61,951 bases of DNA from CAZUTO01 sp964623085 (GTDB lineage: Bacteria; Pseudomonadota; Gammaproteobacteria; Pseudomonadales; GM7GCV1). The stretch spans positions 1-61,951 of the forward strand of contig CAZUTO010000012.1 of NCBI GenBank assembly GCA_964623085.1. Direction: 5' to 3'. Below the pieces are notes generated by a model that searched no databases, had not been told where the DNA came from, and worked only from the letters and a program-made list of their open reading frames with translations. How positions within the stretch are numbered: position 1 is the stretch's first letter; each line of letters starts with the position of its first letter. A program made the translations under genes and the position numbers. Below, one piece after another: positions 32,959-43,665 of the stretch.

Positions 32959-34281
32959 CTATAGAAGAACCAAGCTAAGCTGAGGGAAAACAATTAGTAA
33001 AACCAACACTACCAGCATGGTCACGGCAAACGGGAATGCGCCTGCGAAAACATCAAACAAAGAAATATCCTTGTCCGGCAAGGTTGCCTTTATAACGTAG
33101 CAGGATATACCCAAAGGAGGAGTGAGCAGACCAATCTCAGCACCCACGATGGTAATAATTCCAAACCATATAAGATTGATGTCGTAAGGCATCATCACTG
33201 GCAGGAACAAAGGGACCATAATCAGAATAATTGAAGTGGTGTCCAAAATGGTTCCCATAACAATCAATGCAACAACATAGACAACCAGAATAGTTGCCAA
33301 ATTGAGTTCAGCGCCGTTGATCCAGGCGCCAAACTCGATTGGCAGCCCCGATATGGCCAGCATTCGGCTATACATTGTCGCCGCGACTATCAATAGAAGA
33401 AGCGAAGCAACAATATGGCCGGTCTCACTAAGCACTTTCCATAGCACGCCGTTGCCGAGCTTGCGCTTCACTATGGCAATAACCAGCGCTCCGAGCGCAC
33501 CTACAGCACCGGCTTCAGTCGGCGTAAATATCCCTCCATATATACCGCCCAAAACCAACAGGATCAAAATAACAAAGGGTGCGAGCTTAGCGACGATTTC
33601 TTTTACTGACATATCCTCGCGCGCATCCGCGATGGCGATAGATTTTTCATCTTGAGCACCGATAAAGCCTGGGAAAAATACCGCCATAGCGACAATAACC
33701 AGGATATAAGCAAAGGCGAGCAATAGGCCAGGGATGATGCCTGCCTTAAACATCGCCGCCACAGACAGCTCGGTAACAATGGCGTAAATAATCAACATGA
33801 CACTGGGTGGAATCAGCATGCCAAGTACAGAACTTCCTGCCACCACCCCAACGGCAAAACGTTTGTTATATCCAAAGCGGCGCATCTCGGGAACCGATAC
33901 CCGAGCAAACACGGAAGCAGAGGCGATACTCACGCCAGTAATGGCAGCAAAGGCCGTATTAGCAGCCACCGTTGCAATACCCAGCCCACCTTTCACTCTC
34001 CGCAACAGGTAGTTAGAAACATCGTAGATGTCTCGCCCAAGATCGCATTGGCTAACAATCAAACCCATGAAAACAAACAAAGGGATTACGCCATAGTGGT
34101 ATTGCTCCAACCCTGAAGAGGCAGCCAGCGTAAGCAGATATACCGGCGCTTCCATACTGCCACGCAGATACCAGACGCTGACAAAAGAGACCAAACCCAA
34201 AGCAACCGGCACGTACATGCCTGCGTAAATCAACACCAAGATAATGACGACAGAAATCAGCCCAATCTCTAAGCCAGTCAT
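32959..34281 (-). CDS. TRAP transporter large permease (DctM type)
   Basis: The 440-residue protein has the DctM layout of about twelve membrane helices with conserved blocks: LYHYGVIPLFVFMG-like QYHYGVIPLFVFMGLIVSQ, AANTAFAAITGVSIASASVF, AVGVVAGSSVLGMLIPPSV, and GAEIGLLTPPLGISCYVI at the end. It forms the sodium-driven channel of a TRAP uptake system. Its ATG overlaps the stop of the small permease (ATGA), so the two are translationally coupled. The system imports an unidentified organic acid or zwitterion and is complete together with the DctQ- and DctP-like proteins upstream. Confidence 0.93.
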   Translation of the reverse strand: MTGLEIGLISVVIILVLIYAGMYVPVALGLVSFVSVWYLRGSMEAPVYLLTLAASSGLEQYHYGVIPLFVFMGLIVSQCDLGRDIYDVSNYLLRRVKGGLGIATVAANTAFAAITGVSIASASVFARVSVPEMRRFGYNKRFAVGVVAGSSVLGMLIPPSVMLIIYAIVTELSVAAMFKAGIIPGLLLAFAYILVIVAMAVFFPGFIGAQDEKSIAIADAREDMSVKEIVAKLAPFVILILLVLGGIYGGIFTPTEAGAVGALGALVIAIVKRKLGNGVLWKVLSETGHIVASLLLLIVAATMYSRMLAISGLPIEFGAWINGAELNLATILVVYVVALIVMGTILDTTSIILIMVPLFLPVMMPYDINLIWFGIITIVGAEIGLLTPPLGISCYVIKATLPDKDISLFDVFAGAFPFAVTMLVVLVLLIVFPQLSLVLL

Positions 34282-34820
34282 TTTTTATAACCACACTGAC
34301 TGAACGCACAGATATGATTCTTTATGCGCGCCAAAAAAACCGCCAGCACAGTAATACTGCTTACGACGATAATTAGCTTTATTGGCCAAATCGGAACAGT
34401 GAATATGCCTTCGGTACCAGCGTAATACCCGCCTTGATAGGCCTGAATAAAATAAGGGATCGCACCAAACAAAATAGCCGTAAAAAAAGCGATGCCGCAG
34501 AGTTCATAGAAAATATTTAGTACCAGCCCCAGCTTTGGGTGACGTTCAACGACACGATTAAAAAAGCCATCTGAGCGCGTTAGCCTATTAGCGCGAACCG
34601 TATCTCCCAACTGCAAAAACACAATGCCGACAATAGATAGCGCGACTAGTTCAGACACACCATCAATGGGCGCATTAAATAACAATCTGGAAAATACGTC
34701 GGCGTTGATCAGAAGCATCAATAAAAATATCCATGCAGTGCCGATACTATTTAAACCAACTACCCAATGTTGAAATAGCCGAGCAACACCGCTCTTTTTT
34801 TGAGCTGATGACTCGCTCAT
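34278..34820 (-). CDS. TRAP transporter small permease (DctQ type)
   Basis: Starting at the ATG 34820, which overlaps the stop of DctP as ATGA, the product has 180 residues. It has four membrane helices: NSIGTAWIFLLMLLINADVF, VSELVALSIVGIVFLQLGD, IFYELCGIAFFTAILFGAI, and KLIIVVSSITVLAVFLARI. Family-typical features are the SRLLFNAPIDGVSEL loop and the short basic C-terminus. It bridges the large permease and substrate-binding protein. A GTG four codons upstream is also possible but would overlap dctP more. Confidence 0.88.
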   Translation of the reverse strand: MSESSAQKKSGVARLFQHWVVGLNSIGTAWIFLLMLLINADVFSRLLFNAPIDGVSELVALSIVGIVFLQLGDTVRANRLTRSDGFFNRVVERHPKLGLVLNIFYELCGIAFFTAILFGAIPYFIQAYQGGYYAGTEGIFTVPIWPIKLIIVVSSITVLAVFLARIKNHICAFSQCGYKK

Positions 34821-35908
34821 TGCTGATCCCACTGCCGCATAACCGGTTGCTTGTTGTCGCGCATAATTTGCATGTAATCGTTGAGGATCTCTTGCCCAGG
34901 GAAACCTTTGGCCTCCATGGTTTTCACCCAGTCTCCGGCCAAATCTGGGAGATTATTTGCCCATTCTTGGCGCTGCTGATCAGTCACGGGGATCAACACA
35001 CCCCCTTCTTGAGAGAACACATCAAATGCATGTTGCGAAATCTTATCTGTTTCAGCAGCTAGCTCATCTCGATAGGTATTAGCAACATCCTGAAGAACAG
35101 TTTGTACTTCTTCTGGCAAGCGCTCCCAGGTTCTATTATTCATCGCAATGGCTTTGGAAGCTGCACCACCAAAGCGGATATCCAACATATATGGCGCCAC
35201 CTCATAAAGCCGATATGCTGTGACCGCCTCCGGCCAAACAATCGTGCCGCTCATCAGTTTAGTGGCCATGTTGTTATACCACTCGATCAGCGCGCTGCTG
35301 ACACCCACCGCGCCGGAGCCTTCAAGAAATAGCAGTACTAACCCGACACCGCCAATTTTCTTTCCACGAAGATCTTCAAAAGCTTCGACAGGGTCAGCCA
35401 GCAAAATATTGTAGGTGTCGATAGAACCCGCAGTGGTTAAATAGTGAACATCGTATGCACTCCATGAATCCCTAATTTCTGGGTACTTATGCGTTAGATC
35501 TGTCATCGTGCGCGCAATTAACCCAATATCATTACTGACGAATGGGGTGATGTAAGGCAAGCTATAAAAAGGGAGCTTATCGGGGTGATAGGGTGTCGTC
35601 ACAATCCCGATATCTGCCAAATCATATTGCAGTGAGTCGAGCACTCCCCGCGCTTTCGCGATGGTCCCACCAAAAGCTGGATTCCATTCAATCTCATACT
35701 CCCCACCAGCCTCGATAAGCCGACGATCGACCTCTGGAATAAAGTATTCAAGAAACACTCTTACCCAGAGTGAACTTGCGGAATCAGAATCTACTGCGAT
35801 TAGGCGGATTGACTCGGCAGCACTCACGCCAGGTGAAAGCACCCATAGAATAAGAGCAAAGTGGCAAGCACGCATATTTGCCAAAGAGAAGATTTGTCTA
35901 ATGAACAT
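34817..35908 (-). CDS. TRAP transporter substrate-binding protein (DctP type)
   Basis: The 363-residue periplasmic protein has a signal peptide. The frame opens at ATG 35908, but the ATG at 35875 (MRACHFALILWVLSPGVSAA) is an equally good start; no ribosome site decides between them. Family landmarks are the central helix-hinge blocks LRGKKIGGVGL and EWYNNMATKLMSGTIVWPEA, and AIAMNNRTWERLPEEVQTVLQDVA. The arginine that usually contacts a carboxylate substrate would be in the first block region. It leads the operon dctP-dctQ-dctM on the minus strand and is divergent from the GntR gene at 36137, its probable regulator. Confidence 0.9.
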   Translation of the reverse strand: MFIRQIFSLANMRACHFALILWVLSPGVSAAESIRLIAVDSDSASSLWVRVFLEYFIPEVDRRLIEAGGEYEIEWNPAFGGTIAKARGVLDSLQYDLADIGIVTTPYHPDKLPFYSLPYITPFVSNDIGLIARTMTDLTHKYPEIRDSWSAYDVHYLTTAGSIDTYNILLADPVEAFEDLRGKKIGGVGLVLLFLEGSGAVGVSSALIEWYNNMATKLMSGTIVWPEAVTAYRLYEVAPYMLDIRFGGAASKAIAMNNRTWERLPEEVQTVLQDVANTYRDELAAETDKISQHAFDVFSQEGGVLIPVTDQQRQEWANNLPDLAGDWVKTMEAKGFPGQEILNDYMQIMRDNKQPVMRQWDQQ

Positions 35909-36119
35909 CAGTATTTCGCAGGGTACTTAAATTGCGATTGATACTATCGAAAGATGTCCGGCGAAAACAAGCTTCATTCAACAAATCGCCAGGGCAACTA
36001 ACCAACCGCGTCGATTAATGGCTGACAAGAGAGTCAAAAGCCTCTATATGGAAAATGCGAAAGACTTACTGTAATGTTCGGCAGATTCACATTAAAAGCC
36101 ATATTGTCGAAAATCCATG

Positions 36120-36132
36120 TATCAGAGTGATA
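36120..36132. promoter_or_regulatory. Candidate GntR-type operator overlapping the gntR translation start
   Basis: TATCA-GAG-TGATA is a short perfect inverted repeat ending 4 bp before the GntR start codon. The 228-bp divergent region 35909-36136 should hold both promoters, so a site here could serve autoregulation. The repeat is short and may be chance. Confidence 0.25.
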
Positions 36133-36136
36133 TGTT

Positions 36137-36838
36137 ATGAGTCAGGAAAGCCTGTCTGGCAATGAACCAAAAGAACTGTCATCGGGGACGATTGCGTCGT
36201 CGGTATACGAAGTTCTGTTGCAAGATATCGTTCAAGGCAAGCTCCGACCTGGGCAAAAGTTGCATCTGCATACACTAAAAAACGACTATAACGTGGGCAA
36301 TAGCCCTCTTCGAGAAGCGCTAAACAGGCTATCTGCCAACGGCATGGTGGTCAGAGAAGAGAACAAAGGCTTTCATGTATCACCTGCCAGTGTTGAAGAG
36401 CTACAAGAGCTCGTCAAAACGAGATGCTGGCTAGAAGAAATCGCACTTAGGGAATCGATCAAAGCGGCAGATGATGAATATGATGAACGCATCGTTCTCG
36501 CCTATCATCGACTATGTAAAGCTAGCCAGAAAGAGAGCCAAGGCGTCATATCACCCGAACTCGAAGCACGGCATAGCCAGTTTCATCAAGCTCTATTATC
36601 CAACTGCGACTCTAAACTACTTGAAGGCTACTGTTCGCAACTGAGAGAGCAAACACTTAGATACCGCAACCTCGCTGCTGTAATCGCCTATCGGGAAAGC
36701 AACGAAGAGAAAGAACACCAGGCCATCCAAGATGCGATCTTTGAGCGCAACGCCGATGAAGCTGTTAAATTGCTGCATGCTCATTATCATATGACCGCAG
36801 AGATCGTCATCTCAAGCGGCTCTTTAAACGAAACGTAA
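36137..36838 (+). CDS. GntR family (FadR subfamily, FCD domain) transcription regulator
   Basis: The 233-residue protein has the GntR winged helix at about 18-85: SSVYEVLLQDIVQGKLRPGQ, YNVGNSPLREALNRLSANGMV, with the recognition helix in the latter. The C-terminal FCD ligand-binding domain (about 95-225) includes RCWLEEIALRESI, ARHSQFHQALLSNCDS and EKEHQAIQDAIFERNADEAV, with the His/Asp set used to bind metal and carboxylate effectors. It probably represses the divergent TRAP operon and its own downstream genes. It is the first gene of a plus-strand run with a dehydrogenase (29 bp) and OsmC. Confidence 0.92.
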   Translation: MSQESLSGNEPKELSSGTIASSVYEVLLQDIVQGKLRPGQKLHLHTLKNDYNVGNSPLREALNRLSANGMVVREENKGFHVSPASVEELQELVKTRCWLEEIALRESIKAADDEYDERIVLAYHRLCKASQKESQGVISPELEARHSQFHQALLSNCDSKLLEGYCSQLREQTLRYRNLAAVIAYRESNEEKEHQAIQDAIFERNADEAVKLLHAHYHMTAEIVISSGSLNET

Positions 36839-36866
36839 GACAGCACTAACTAAATAGGAGCAACTC

Positions 36867-37748
36867 TTGAATATTGCATTTTTAGGACTCGGCCGCATGG
36901 GCCAAGGCATGGCCCACTTGCTAGTCAAAGCAGGCTACCAACTCAACGTTTTTGACGTCTTCCCAGATGCAGCAAAATCGTTGGTCGAAGCTGGCGCGAC
37001 ATTCAAACCAACCATTGCAGAAGCTGTAGCTGATAGAGATTTTGTTATCTCAATGCTACCCAGTGATCCTATTCTCGAAAACGTGATTACTGGCGATGAC
37101 GGCCTTCTTAACTCACTACCAGCCGGCGCCACCCACGTAATCATGGGAACACATGGCATTGACATGGTCCGCAAGGCAACAAAGCTCCATACCGATGCCG
37201 GACAAAATTTTGTGGCAGCACACGTGCTTGGCCGACCGGATCTCGCTGCTCAAGGTCTACTTACGATTGTCCCCGCTGGGCCAGCAGATAAAGTCGAAGC
37301 CTTAAAGCCGGTATTCGAAGTTCTCGGCAAACAAACCTATGTGGCCGGTACTGAACCGACAGCAGCATCAGCGGTAAAAATTGCGAACAACTTTGTCTTA
37401 GGGTGCGCGATCGAAGTTATGGGCGAGGCCTATGCGCTGGTCAGCAAACTTGGTGGCGATAAAGAGATGTTCCATGAAGTCCTAGTTAATGGCTTATTTG
37501 GCGCACCGGCTTACGAGGTCTACGGCAAAATGATCGCTACCGAAGCATGGGATAGCCTAGGCGCTACCGCAGTGATTGGCCTAAAAGATATTAATCTCGC
37601 TCTCGATGCAGCCGAATCGGCAAAGATGCCACTTCCGTCCGCTGCTGTTTTTCGCGATCGATTACTCGGCGCGATCGCACATGGTGACGAAAACCTCGAT
37701 TGGTGTGTTGCCGCACGTGAACAACTGCGTGCAAGCGGCTTAGAGTAA
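36867..37748 (+). CDS. NAD(P)-binding beta-hydroxyacid dehydrogenase (HIBADH-like)
   Basis: The start is TTG at 36867, with AGGAG 6 bp upstream. The 293-residue protein has FLGLGRMGQGMA (cofactor motif), ISMLPSDP, and AVKIANNFVLG with the catalytic lysine K171 and N175. The usual DAPVSGG substrate motif reads AAHVLGRPDLAAQG here, which marks a divergent branch whose members reduce or oxidise other 2- or 3-hydroxy compounds, or imines. It is expected in the cytoplasm. Its place behind the GntR regulator and opposite the TRAP operon suggests a step in breakdown of the imported compound. Confidence 0.88.
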   Translation: MNIAFLGLGRMGQGMAHLLVKAGYQLNVFDVFPDAAKSLVEAGATFKPTIAEAVADRDFVISMLPSDPILENVITGDDGLLNSLPAGATHVIMGTHGIDMVRKATKLHTDAGQNFVAAHVLGRPDLAAQGLLTIVPAGPADKVEALKPVFEVLGKQTYVAGTEPTAASAVKIANNFVLGCAIEVMGEAYALVSKLGGDKEMFHEVLVNGLFGAPAYEVYGKMIATEAWDSLGATAVIGLKDINLALDAAESAKMPLPSAAVFRDRLLGAIAHGDENLDWCVAAREQLRASGLE

Positions 37749-37759
37749 GAGCACAAGGT

Positions 37760-38233
37760 ATGTCGGTGAAAGAAGGAATAGTGCCGAAAACAACGGTTCG
37801 CACCAAAGTATCTGCGGTGTCAGAAAGCCACAGCAGAACGCTATTAAAGACGCGAGATCTTATCGACATTGCTGACGAGCCCGAAGTTCGCGGTGGCACA
37901 AACGAGGGCTTTGCGCCCACCGAAATGGCCATCGCTGCTTTTTTAGCCTGCACCAACGTCATCGGACACAAAGTAGCAAAAATGCACGGCATTGATATCC
38001 AGTCTATGGAGATTGATGCCGATGCAGAATTCAATCGGTTAGGTGTCACACTGCAGGAAGAGGTAAACATTCCTTTTCCAGAGATTGTTTTAACTATCCG
38101 ACTGACCACCTCTTCTAGCGATGAGGAGCTCGATGCACTCAAACGAGACTTACCCAGATTTTGCCCAGTTGGGAAAGTGTTCGAGCAATCCGGAACTAAA
38201 GTCGTGAACAATTGGGTGGTCAAAAAAGTATAA
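37760..38233 (+). CDS. OsmC/Ohr family protein
   Basis: The 157-residue protein has the OsmC core: EGFAPTEMAIAAFLACTNVIGHKV with the first redox Cys, a beta hairpin IQSMEIDADAEFNRLG, and LPRFCPVGKVFEQSGTKV with the second Cys. Members reduce organic hydroperoxides or act on reactive metabolites. It follows the HIBADH-like gene by 11 bp and is last in the gntR run. Use for detoxifying a reactive catabolic intermediate is possible (inference). Confidence 0.88.
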   Translation: MSVKEGIVPKTTVRTKVSAVSESHSRTLLKTRDLIDIADEPEVRGGTNEGFAPTEMAIAAFLACTNVIGHKVAKMHGIDIQSMEIDADAEFNRLGVTLQEEVNIPFPEIVLTIRLTTSSSDEELDALKRDLPRFCPVGKVFEQSGTKVVNNWVVKKV

Positions 38234-38341
38234 GAAGCTATAGCGCTTGGCTCGCCCATTTCCGCGCACATTGACATTTAGCCGCAAACAGCTAATTTAT
38301 GGCATAAGAATGAGACTCAATATATCCGAAGGGGAAGCTCG

Positions 38342-39817
38342 ATGAACACAATAAAGTTAGGCCTTTGTGGTCTCGCCATACTGCTACTCAGCAGTTGCGA
38401 TAGTCAAGAGGTATCCAGCCAAGTAGAAACTGTTATCACCGATTCTGTTACTCCAGTGCAAGTGACTACAGAGGCATCGCGGCCGAATGTCCTTTTTATT
38501 CTCGTTGATGACATGGGCTATAACGACGTCAGTTATAACGGCAGCGAAATTTCTACACCGACGATAGACCGCTTCGCCAGCGAAGGCATTCAGCTAGATC
38601 GGAACTATGTCTACCCAATATGTAGCCCGACACGAGCCGCGCTACTTTCTGGCCAAAACCCATTGCGATATGGGGTCGATGCGCCAATGTCTGATTTAAA
38701 GACGATGCCAACAGACATCAAACTTATGCCTGAGTATTTCAAAGACCTAGGCTACCAAACACTCATGATAGGCAAATGGCATTTAGGCTTAGCCAACACC
38801 GACTACTGGCCAAGCGCGCGCGGGTTTGATTACCACTATGGCTTTCTAGCCGGCTGGACAGACTTCTACTCGCATATATACGCCGGTGGCGTCGACTGGC
38901 AACGAAACGGCGAAACCGTTCGCGAAGAAGGCCACACAACTGATCTAATGACAGATGATGCAATACGACTCATAAATGAACAGGACGAAGAAGCGCCGTT
39001 CTTCATGTATCTGTCTTACAACGCGCCACACTCACCTCTGCAGCACCCGCCTGCAGAAACAGGATTGGTAAATGAAGAAGGTGCCAATGATCGCAGCGTC
39101 TACTCAGAAATGATGATCCATTTGGACCAAGGCATAGCAAAGGTCGTTGAGGCTCTTGAATCAAAAGGAATACTGGACAACACGATCGTCGTATTCTCCA
39201 GTGACAACGGCGGTTCAACCCGCTTAGGTGCAAACAACGATCCTTTTAGAGGCCAAAAAGGCAGCACACTTGAAGGTGGTATACGCGTACCCGCTACTGT
39301 CTGGGCGCCTGGGTTAATTGATGGCGGCAAGGTAATGGACCAACCCATCGTTATGACCGACTGGCTGCCCACGCTTCTAGAGGCGGTAGGTGGTGATCCA
39401 AGCGTTGTTGATAACCTTGATGGTCAAAGCATGTGGTCAGCGCTCACTACTGGCGCACAAATCGATCACAAGCCTTTTGTTATCGGTGCAAACCGAAACC
39501 GGGCTGTATTCGACTGGCCCTGGAAGCTTGTGCAAATAAATGGAGAGCCGGGCTCTGCTGAAAATATTCAACTCTACAATGTAGTAGAGGACCCCTCTGA
39601 GCAAAATGACCTGCTAGGTCAGGAACAAGAAAAAGTGGACGAGTTAGTAGCGATATTGCAGTCCATCCCTGTCGCAGAGTCTGTGCGCTCATCGGATAGG
39701 AACGGCAGTGTTACTACCTGGTATTTCCGCAAAGATGATGGCTTGTTTGACTACAACCTAAGCATCGAAGAAGTGCGCGAGCCTTGGGCAGACGCAGCGG
39801 TGCGAGGAACGAATTAG
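38342..39817 (+). CDS. Arylsulfatase-family lipoprotein (paralogue of 7289-8782)
   Basis: The 491-residue protein has a lipoprotein signal (MNTIKLGLCGLAILLLSSC, lipid Cys19). The core begins NVLFILVDDMGYNDVSYNG; the modification site is CSPTRAALLSG with C94; GKWHLGLANTDYW, VFSSDNGGSTRLG and LYNVVEDPSEQNDL follow. Ser for Thr in LTG is a mild change in the signature. It shares long blocks with the sulfatase at 7289-8782, such as GFDYHYG and GVDWQRNGETVREEGH, so the two are duplicates that have diverged. It hydrolyses a sulfate ester outside the inner membrane. Ribosome site GAAGGGGAAG lies upstream of the ATG. A bidirectional terminator follows. Confidence 0.93.
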   Translation: MNTIKLGLCGLAILLLSSCDSQEVSSQVETVITDSVTPVQVTTEASRPNVLFILVDDMGYNDVSYNGSEISTPTIDRFASEGIQLDRNYVYPICSPTRAALLSGQNPLRYGVDAPMSDLKTMPTDIKLMPEYFKDLGYQTLMIGKWHLGLANTDYWPSARGFDYHYGFLAGWTDFYSHIYAGGVDWQRNGETVREEGHTTDLMTDDAIRLINEQDEEAPFFMYLSYNAPHSPLQHPPAETGLVNEEGANDRSVYSEMMIHLDQGIAKVVEALESKGILDNTIVVFSSDNGGSTRLGANNDPFRGQKGSTLEGGIRVPATVWAPGLIDGGKVMDQPIVMTDWLPTLLEAVGGDPSVVDNLDGQSMWSALTTGAQIDHKPFVIGANRNRAVFDWPWKLVQINGEPGSAENIQLYNVVEDPSEQNDLLGQEQEKVDELVAILQSIPVAESVRSSDRNGSVTTWYFRKDDGLFDYNLSIEEVREPWADAAVRGTN

Positions 39818-39850
39818 TATCGATAGATAGTTTTAAAAAAGCATCAACTA

Positions 39851-39882
39851 AAAAAGGCAAAATCTCAAGATTTTGCCTTTTT
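39851..39882. terminator. Bidirectional terminator between convergent sulfatase and EEP genes
   Basis: AAAAAGGCAAAATCT (39851-39865) pairs with AGATTTTGCCTTTTT (39868-39882), followed by a T-rich stretch. It sits 34 bp past the sulfatase stop and 37 bp before the end of the opposing EEP gene, and works in both directions. Confidence 0.88.
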
Positions 39883-39918
39883 TATTTTAATAGCCTAAGA
39901 AATGCTGTCATAGCGAAT

Positions 39919-40890
39919 TTAATCAGGTATAGAGAATTCTGCTACGACAGGATAATGATCAGACCCCATATGCGGTGCTCTATGCTTGCTAACCAACTCC
40001 ATACGTCCCTTATGAAGAATATGATCTATCGGGATTTGGAAAAATGGCGAAGCGAATATTGAAGGCCAAGTTGGAAACAAATGCGGCGACGAATACTGAT
40101 TCTTTAGTCCTGTATCCTTAATAAAATCACGAAAATATGGCGAATATGGAGTGATGTTCAAATCGCCAAGAAAAACAATGTTTTCATTCTTGTCGTTTAG
40201 AATTGCCGAAGCGACCGTTTGGATATCTTCATTGCGTTGTTTATGCATCAAACGACTTATTGGCGGTGGCGGATGCACCGTATAAGCCGACACTAGATTT
40301 CCATCTTGCAGCTTAATTAGGGCATGGACGAAAAAAACGTCCATCGCATATCGATCTGTCTTGTGCACGGACGACGCAATGATTTCGTGTTTACTGGCGA
40401 TAACAAGACCAAGCCCGTTCTCTCTGGGCTCGTGAATTTGATGTGGGTAGCGTTCGCCTAAATCTGAAATACTTTGAGCGTGGAGCTCGCTAGCTTCTTG
40501 AATAACAAAGAAGTCTGGTGCCTCACCCTCTATCCAAGACTGCATCTCGCTATGATCCGACAGGGTATAAAGTCGGTTGTACTGTGCAACCTTGATTGTC
40601 TGTATTGACTCTTGAGACCTACCTGCACTGACATCAAGTGCGCTATAAATTTCATAAAAACTTGCGCAACTCACCAAAATAACTGCCGCTGCCAAAACAT
40701 ATTGCTTCCTCCAAAATAGGAGTGGAACCAGCAACAGACTGCCAACGAAATATTGGTGCAAGAAATGGCGGAACAGGTCAAGGAGCCAGTGCGCTCTAGC
40801 TCCAAGCGACAACAGATAGGATGCGACAAGAAAAGCTCCAAAAAAAAGAACTGTACTAGTCAATAAATCAGATTTTTTAAAAATGCTCAT
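39919..40890 (-). CDS. Endonuclease/exonuclease/phosphatase family protein with N-terminal membrane anchor
   Basis: The 323-residue protein begins with about three membrane helices (TSTVLFFGAFLVASYLLSLG, FVGSLLLVPLLFW, YVLAAAVILVSCASFYEIYS). The catalytic domain then carries FVIQEASE (metal Glu), YTVHPPPP (His), VFLGDLNITPYSPYF (Asp and Asn) and GSDHYPVVAEF (catalytic His pair region). This is the EEP fold, which cleaves phosphodiesters in nucleic acids, lipids or sugars. The domain should face the periplasm, so an extracellular DNA or phospholipid substrate is likely (inference). Monocistronic. Confidence 0.85.
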   Translation of the reverse strand: MSIFKKSDLLTSTVLFFGAFLVASYLLSLGARAHWLLDLFRHFLHQYFVGSLLLVPLLFWRKQYVLAAAVILVSCASFYEIYSALDVSAGRSQESIQTIKVAQYNRLYTLSDHSEMQSWIEGEAPDFFVIQEASELHAQSISDLGERYPHQIHEPRENGLGLVIASKHEIIASSVHKTDRYAMDVFFVHALIKLQDGNLVSAYTVHPPPPISRLMHKQRNEDIQTVASAILNDKNENIVFLGDLNITPYSPYFRDFIKDTGLKNQYSSPHLFPTWPSIFASPFFQIPIDHILHKGRMELVSKHRAPHMGSDHYPVVAEFSIPD

Positions 40891-40970
40891 TTAAAGCGTA
40901 ATTGCCAGTCCATACATGTATGCCTTATACAACTTTGCAATATGCGCGAGCCTAGCGAGCTATTGAAAAA

Positions 40971-42553
<1,583 letters not shown>

Positions 42554-42789
42554 GAAGAATCCTGTAACAATAATAGGTGCTAAAATCAGCGGTTGAACAT
42601 CGTCGCGCATTATATCTAGACGCATGACCGCGGGCTATAACACGAGCTTGATACAGCCATTAATATTCACACAGTATTCAATAAACAGCCTTTTAGCGGC
42701 AGAAACAAATTGCGAACCCAGACTACCCACCGATATGATCGCACCCCTTTTTTACAGTGCATCACAGTTTTTAATTTCGGGACGACATT

Positions 42790-43665
42790 TTGATATTCCT
42801 AACTTTTGAATCGCGCGGTTATGAACGCTTAGGCTGGCTGCAAGAAGACGGCAGCACCATCTTAGCTATTGACCGCGAAAGCAGAGGCATGCCGCAGTCC
42901 ATGATCGACGTTATAAAACGTGGGCCTTATGCACGCTTTCAGATTCAGAACGCGAAAGATTTGGAAACCTTCAATATCGATGATGTGCAGATTCTTCCAC
43001 CCCTCATACCCATTGCGACCTTCTGTGTTGCCGCCAATTCTTCCGACCAAGAAGAAGCTGACCGATTAAAAGACGCTGAGCACCCAACTATTTACTTACG
43101 CACGCCTCGCAACCATGTCGCTCATGGCGAGGTGCTCGACATACCGCTTAGAACCAAACAGCTAGAATGCGAAGGCAAGTTAGTGGTAGTGATGAGTAAA
43201 GGTGGTCGATATATCGCAAAAGAACACGCGCTTCGCCATATCTTTGGCTATTCCATCTATAACGAAGGTAGCGTTAAGGATGTTCAAAAACATACATCTC
43301 AGTTTGGTGTAGGAAAAATGTTTGATTTAACCTCAGGCTTTGGCCCCTATATTGTGACCGAAGACGAATTTGGGGACCCATACCAACAGACACTCGAAAC
43401 GCGAATCAACGGCGAGCTGGTTCATTCAGCGCCGCTATCAAACCTTCTGCACAGCATAGAAGACACGATTGTCTATATATCATCCGCGGTAACCATGTTT
43501 CCCGGCGATGTGATTTGCATTGGTATACCTGCGGTAGAAACCCTAAAGCCTGAACGAATTGTCCAAAAAGATGAGCGCGTGGAAACCACTATTTCGGGTA
43601 TTGGTACCTTATCTAACCTGATAAAACCCGAGCCAACCGAGCCAAGGACCGTCGGCTGCTGCTAG
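42790..43665 (+). CDS. FAA hydrolase family protein with substituted metal ligands
   Basis: The start appears to be TTG at 42790, with GGGACG upstream; no ATG is nearby. The 291-residue protein aligns along its length with the FAA protein at 3710: LECEGKLVVVMSKGG against DYEGELAVIIGK, and FGYSIYNEGSVKDVQ against AGYACYNDGSVRDFQ. The ligand pair E128/E130 is E128/K130 here, and D159 is E159. The GxNYxxHA motif is also lost (CVAANSSDQEEA). The fold is surely FAA, but the metal site would lose one acidic ligand and swap another, so it may be a pseudoenzyme or catalyse without the usual Mg. Its tail ends in two cysteines (TVGCC). Confidence 0.8.
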   Translation: MIFLTFESRGYERLGWLQEDGSTILAIDRESRGMPQSMIDVIKRGPYARFQIQNAKDLETFNIDDVQILPPLIPIATFCVAANSSDQEEADRLKDAEHPTIYLRTPRNHVAHGEVLDIPLRTKQLECEGKLVVVMSKGGRYIAKEHALRHIFGYSIYNEGSVKDVQKHTSQFGVGKMFDLTSGFGPYIVTEDEFGDPYQQTLETRINGELVHSAPLSNLLHSIEDTIVYISSAVTMFPGDVICIGIPAVETLKPERIVQKDERVETTISGIGTLSNLIKPEPTEPRTVGCC

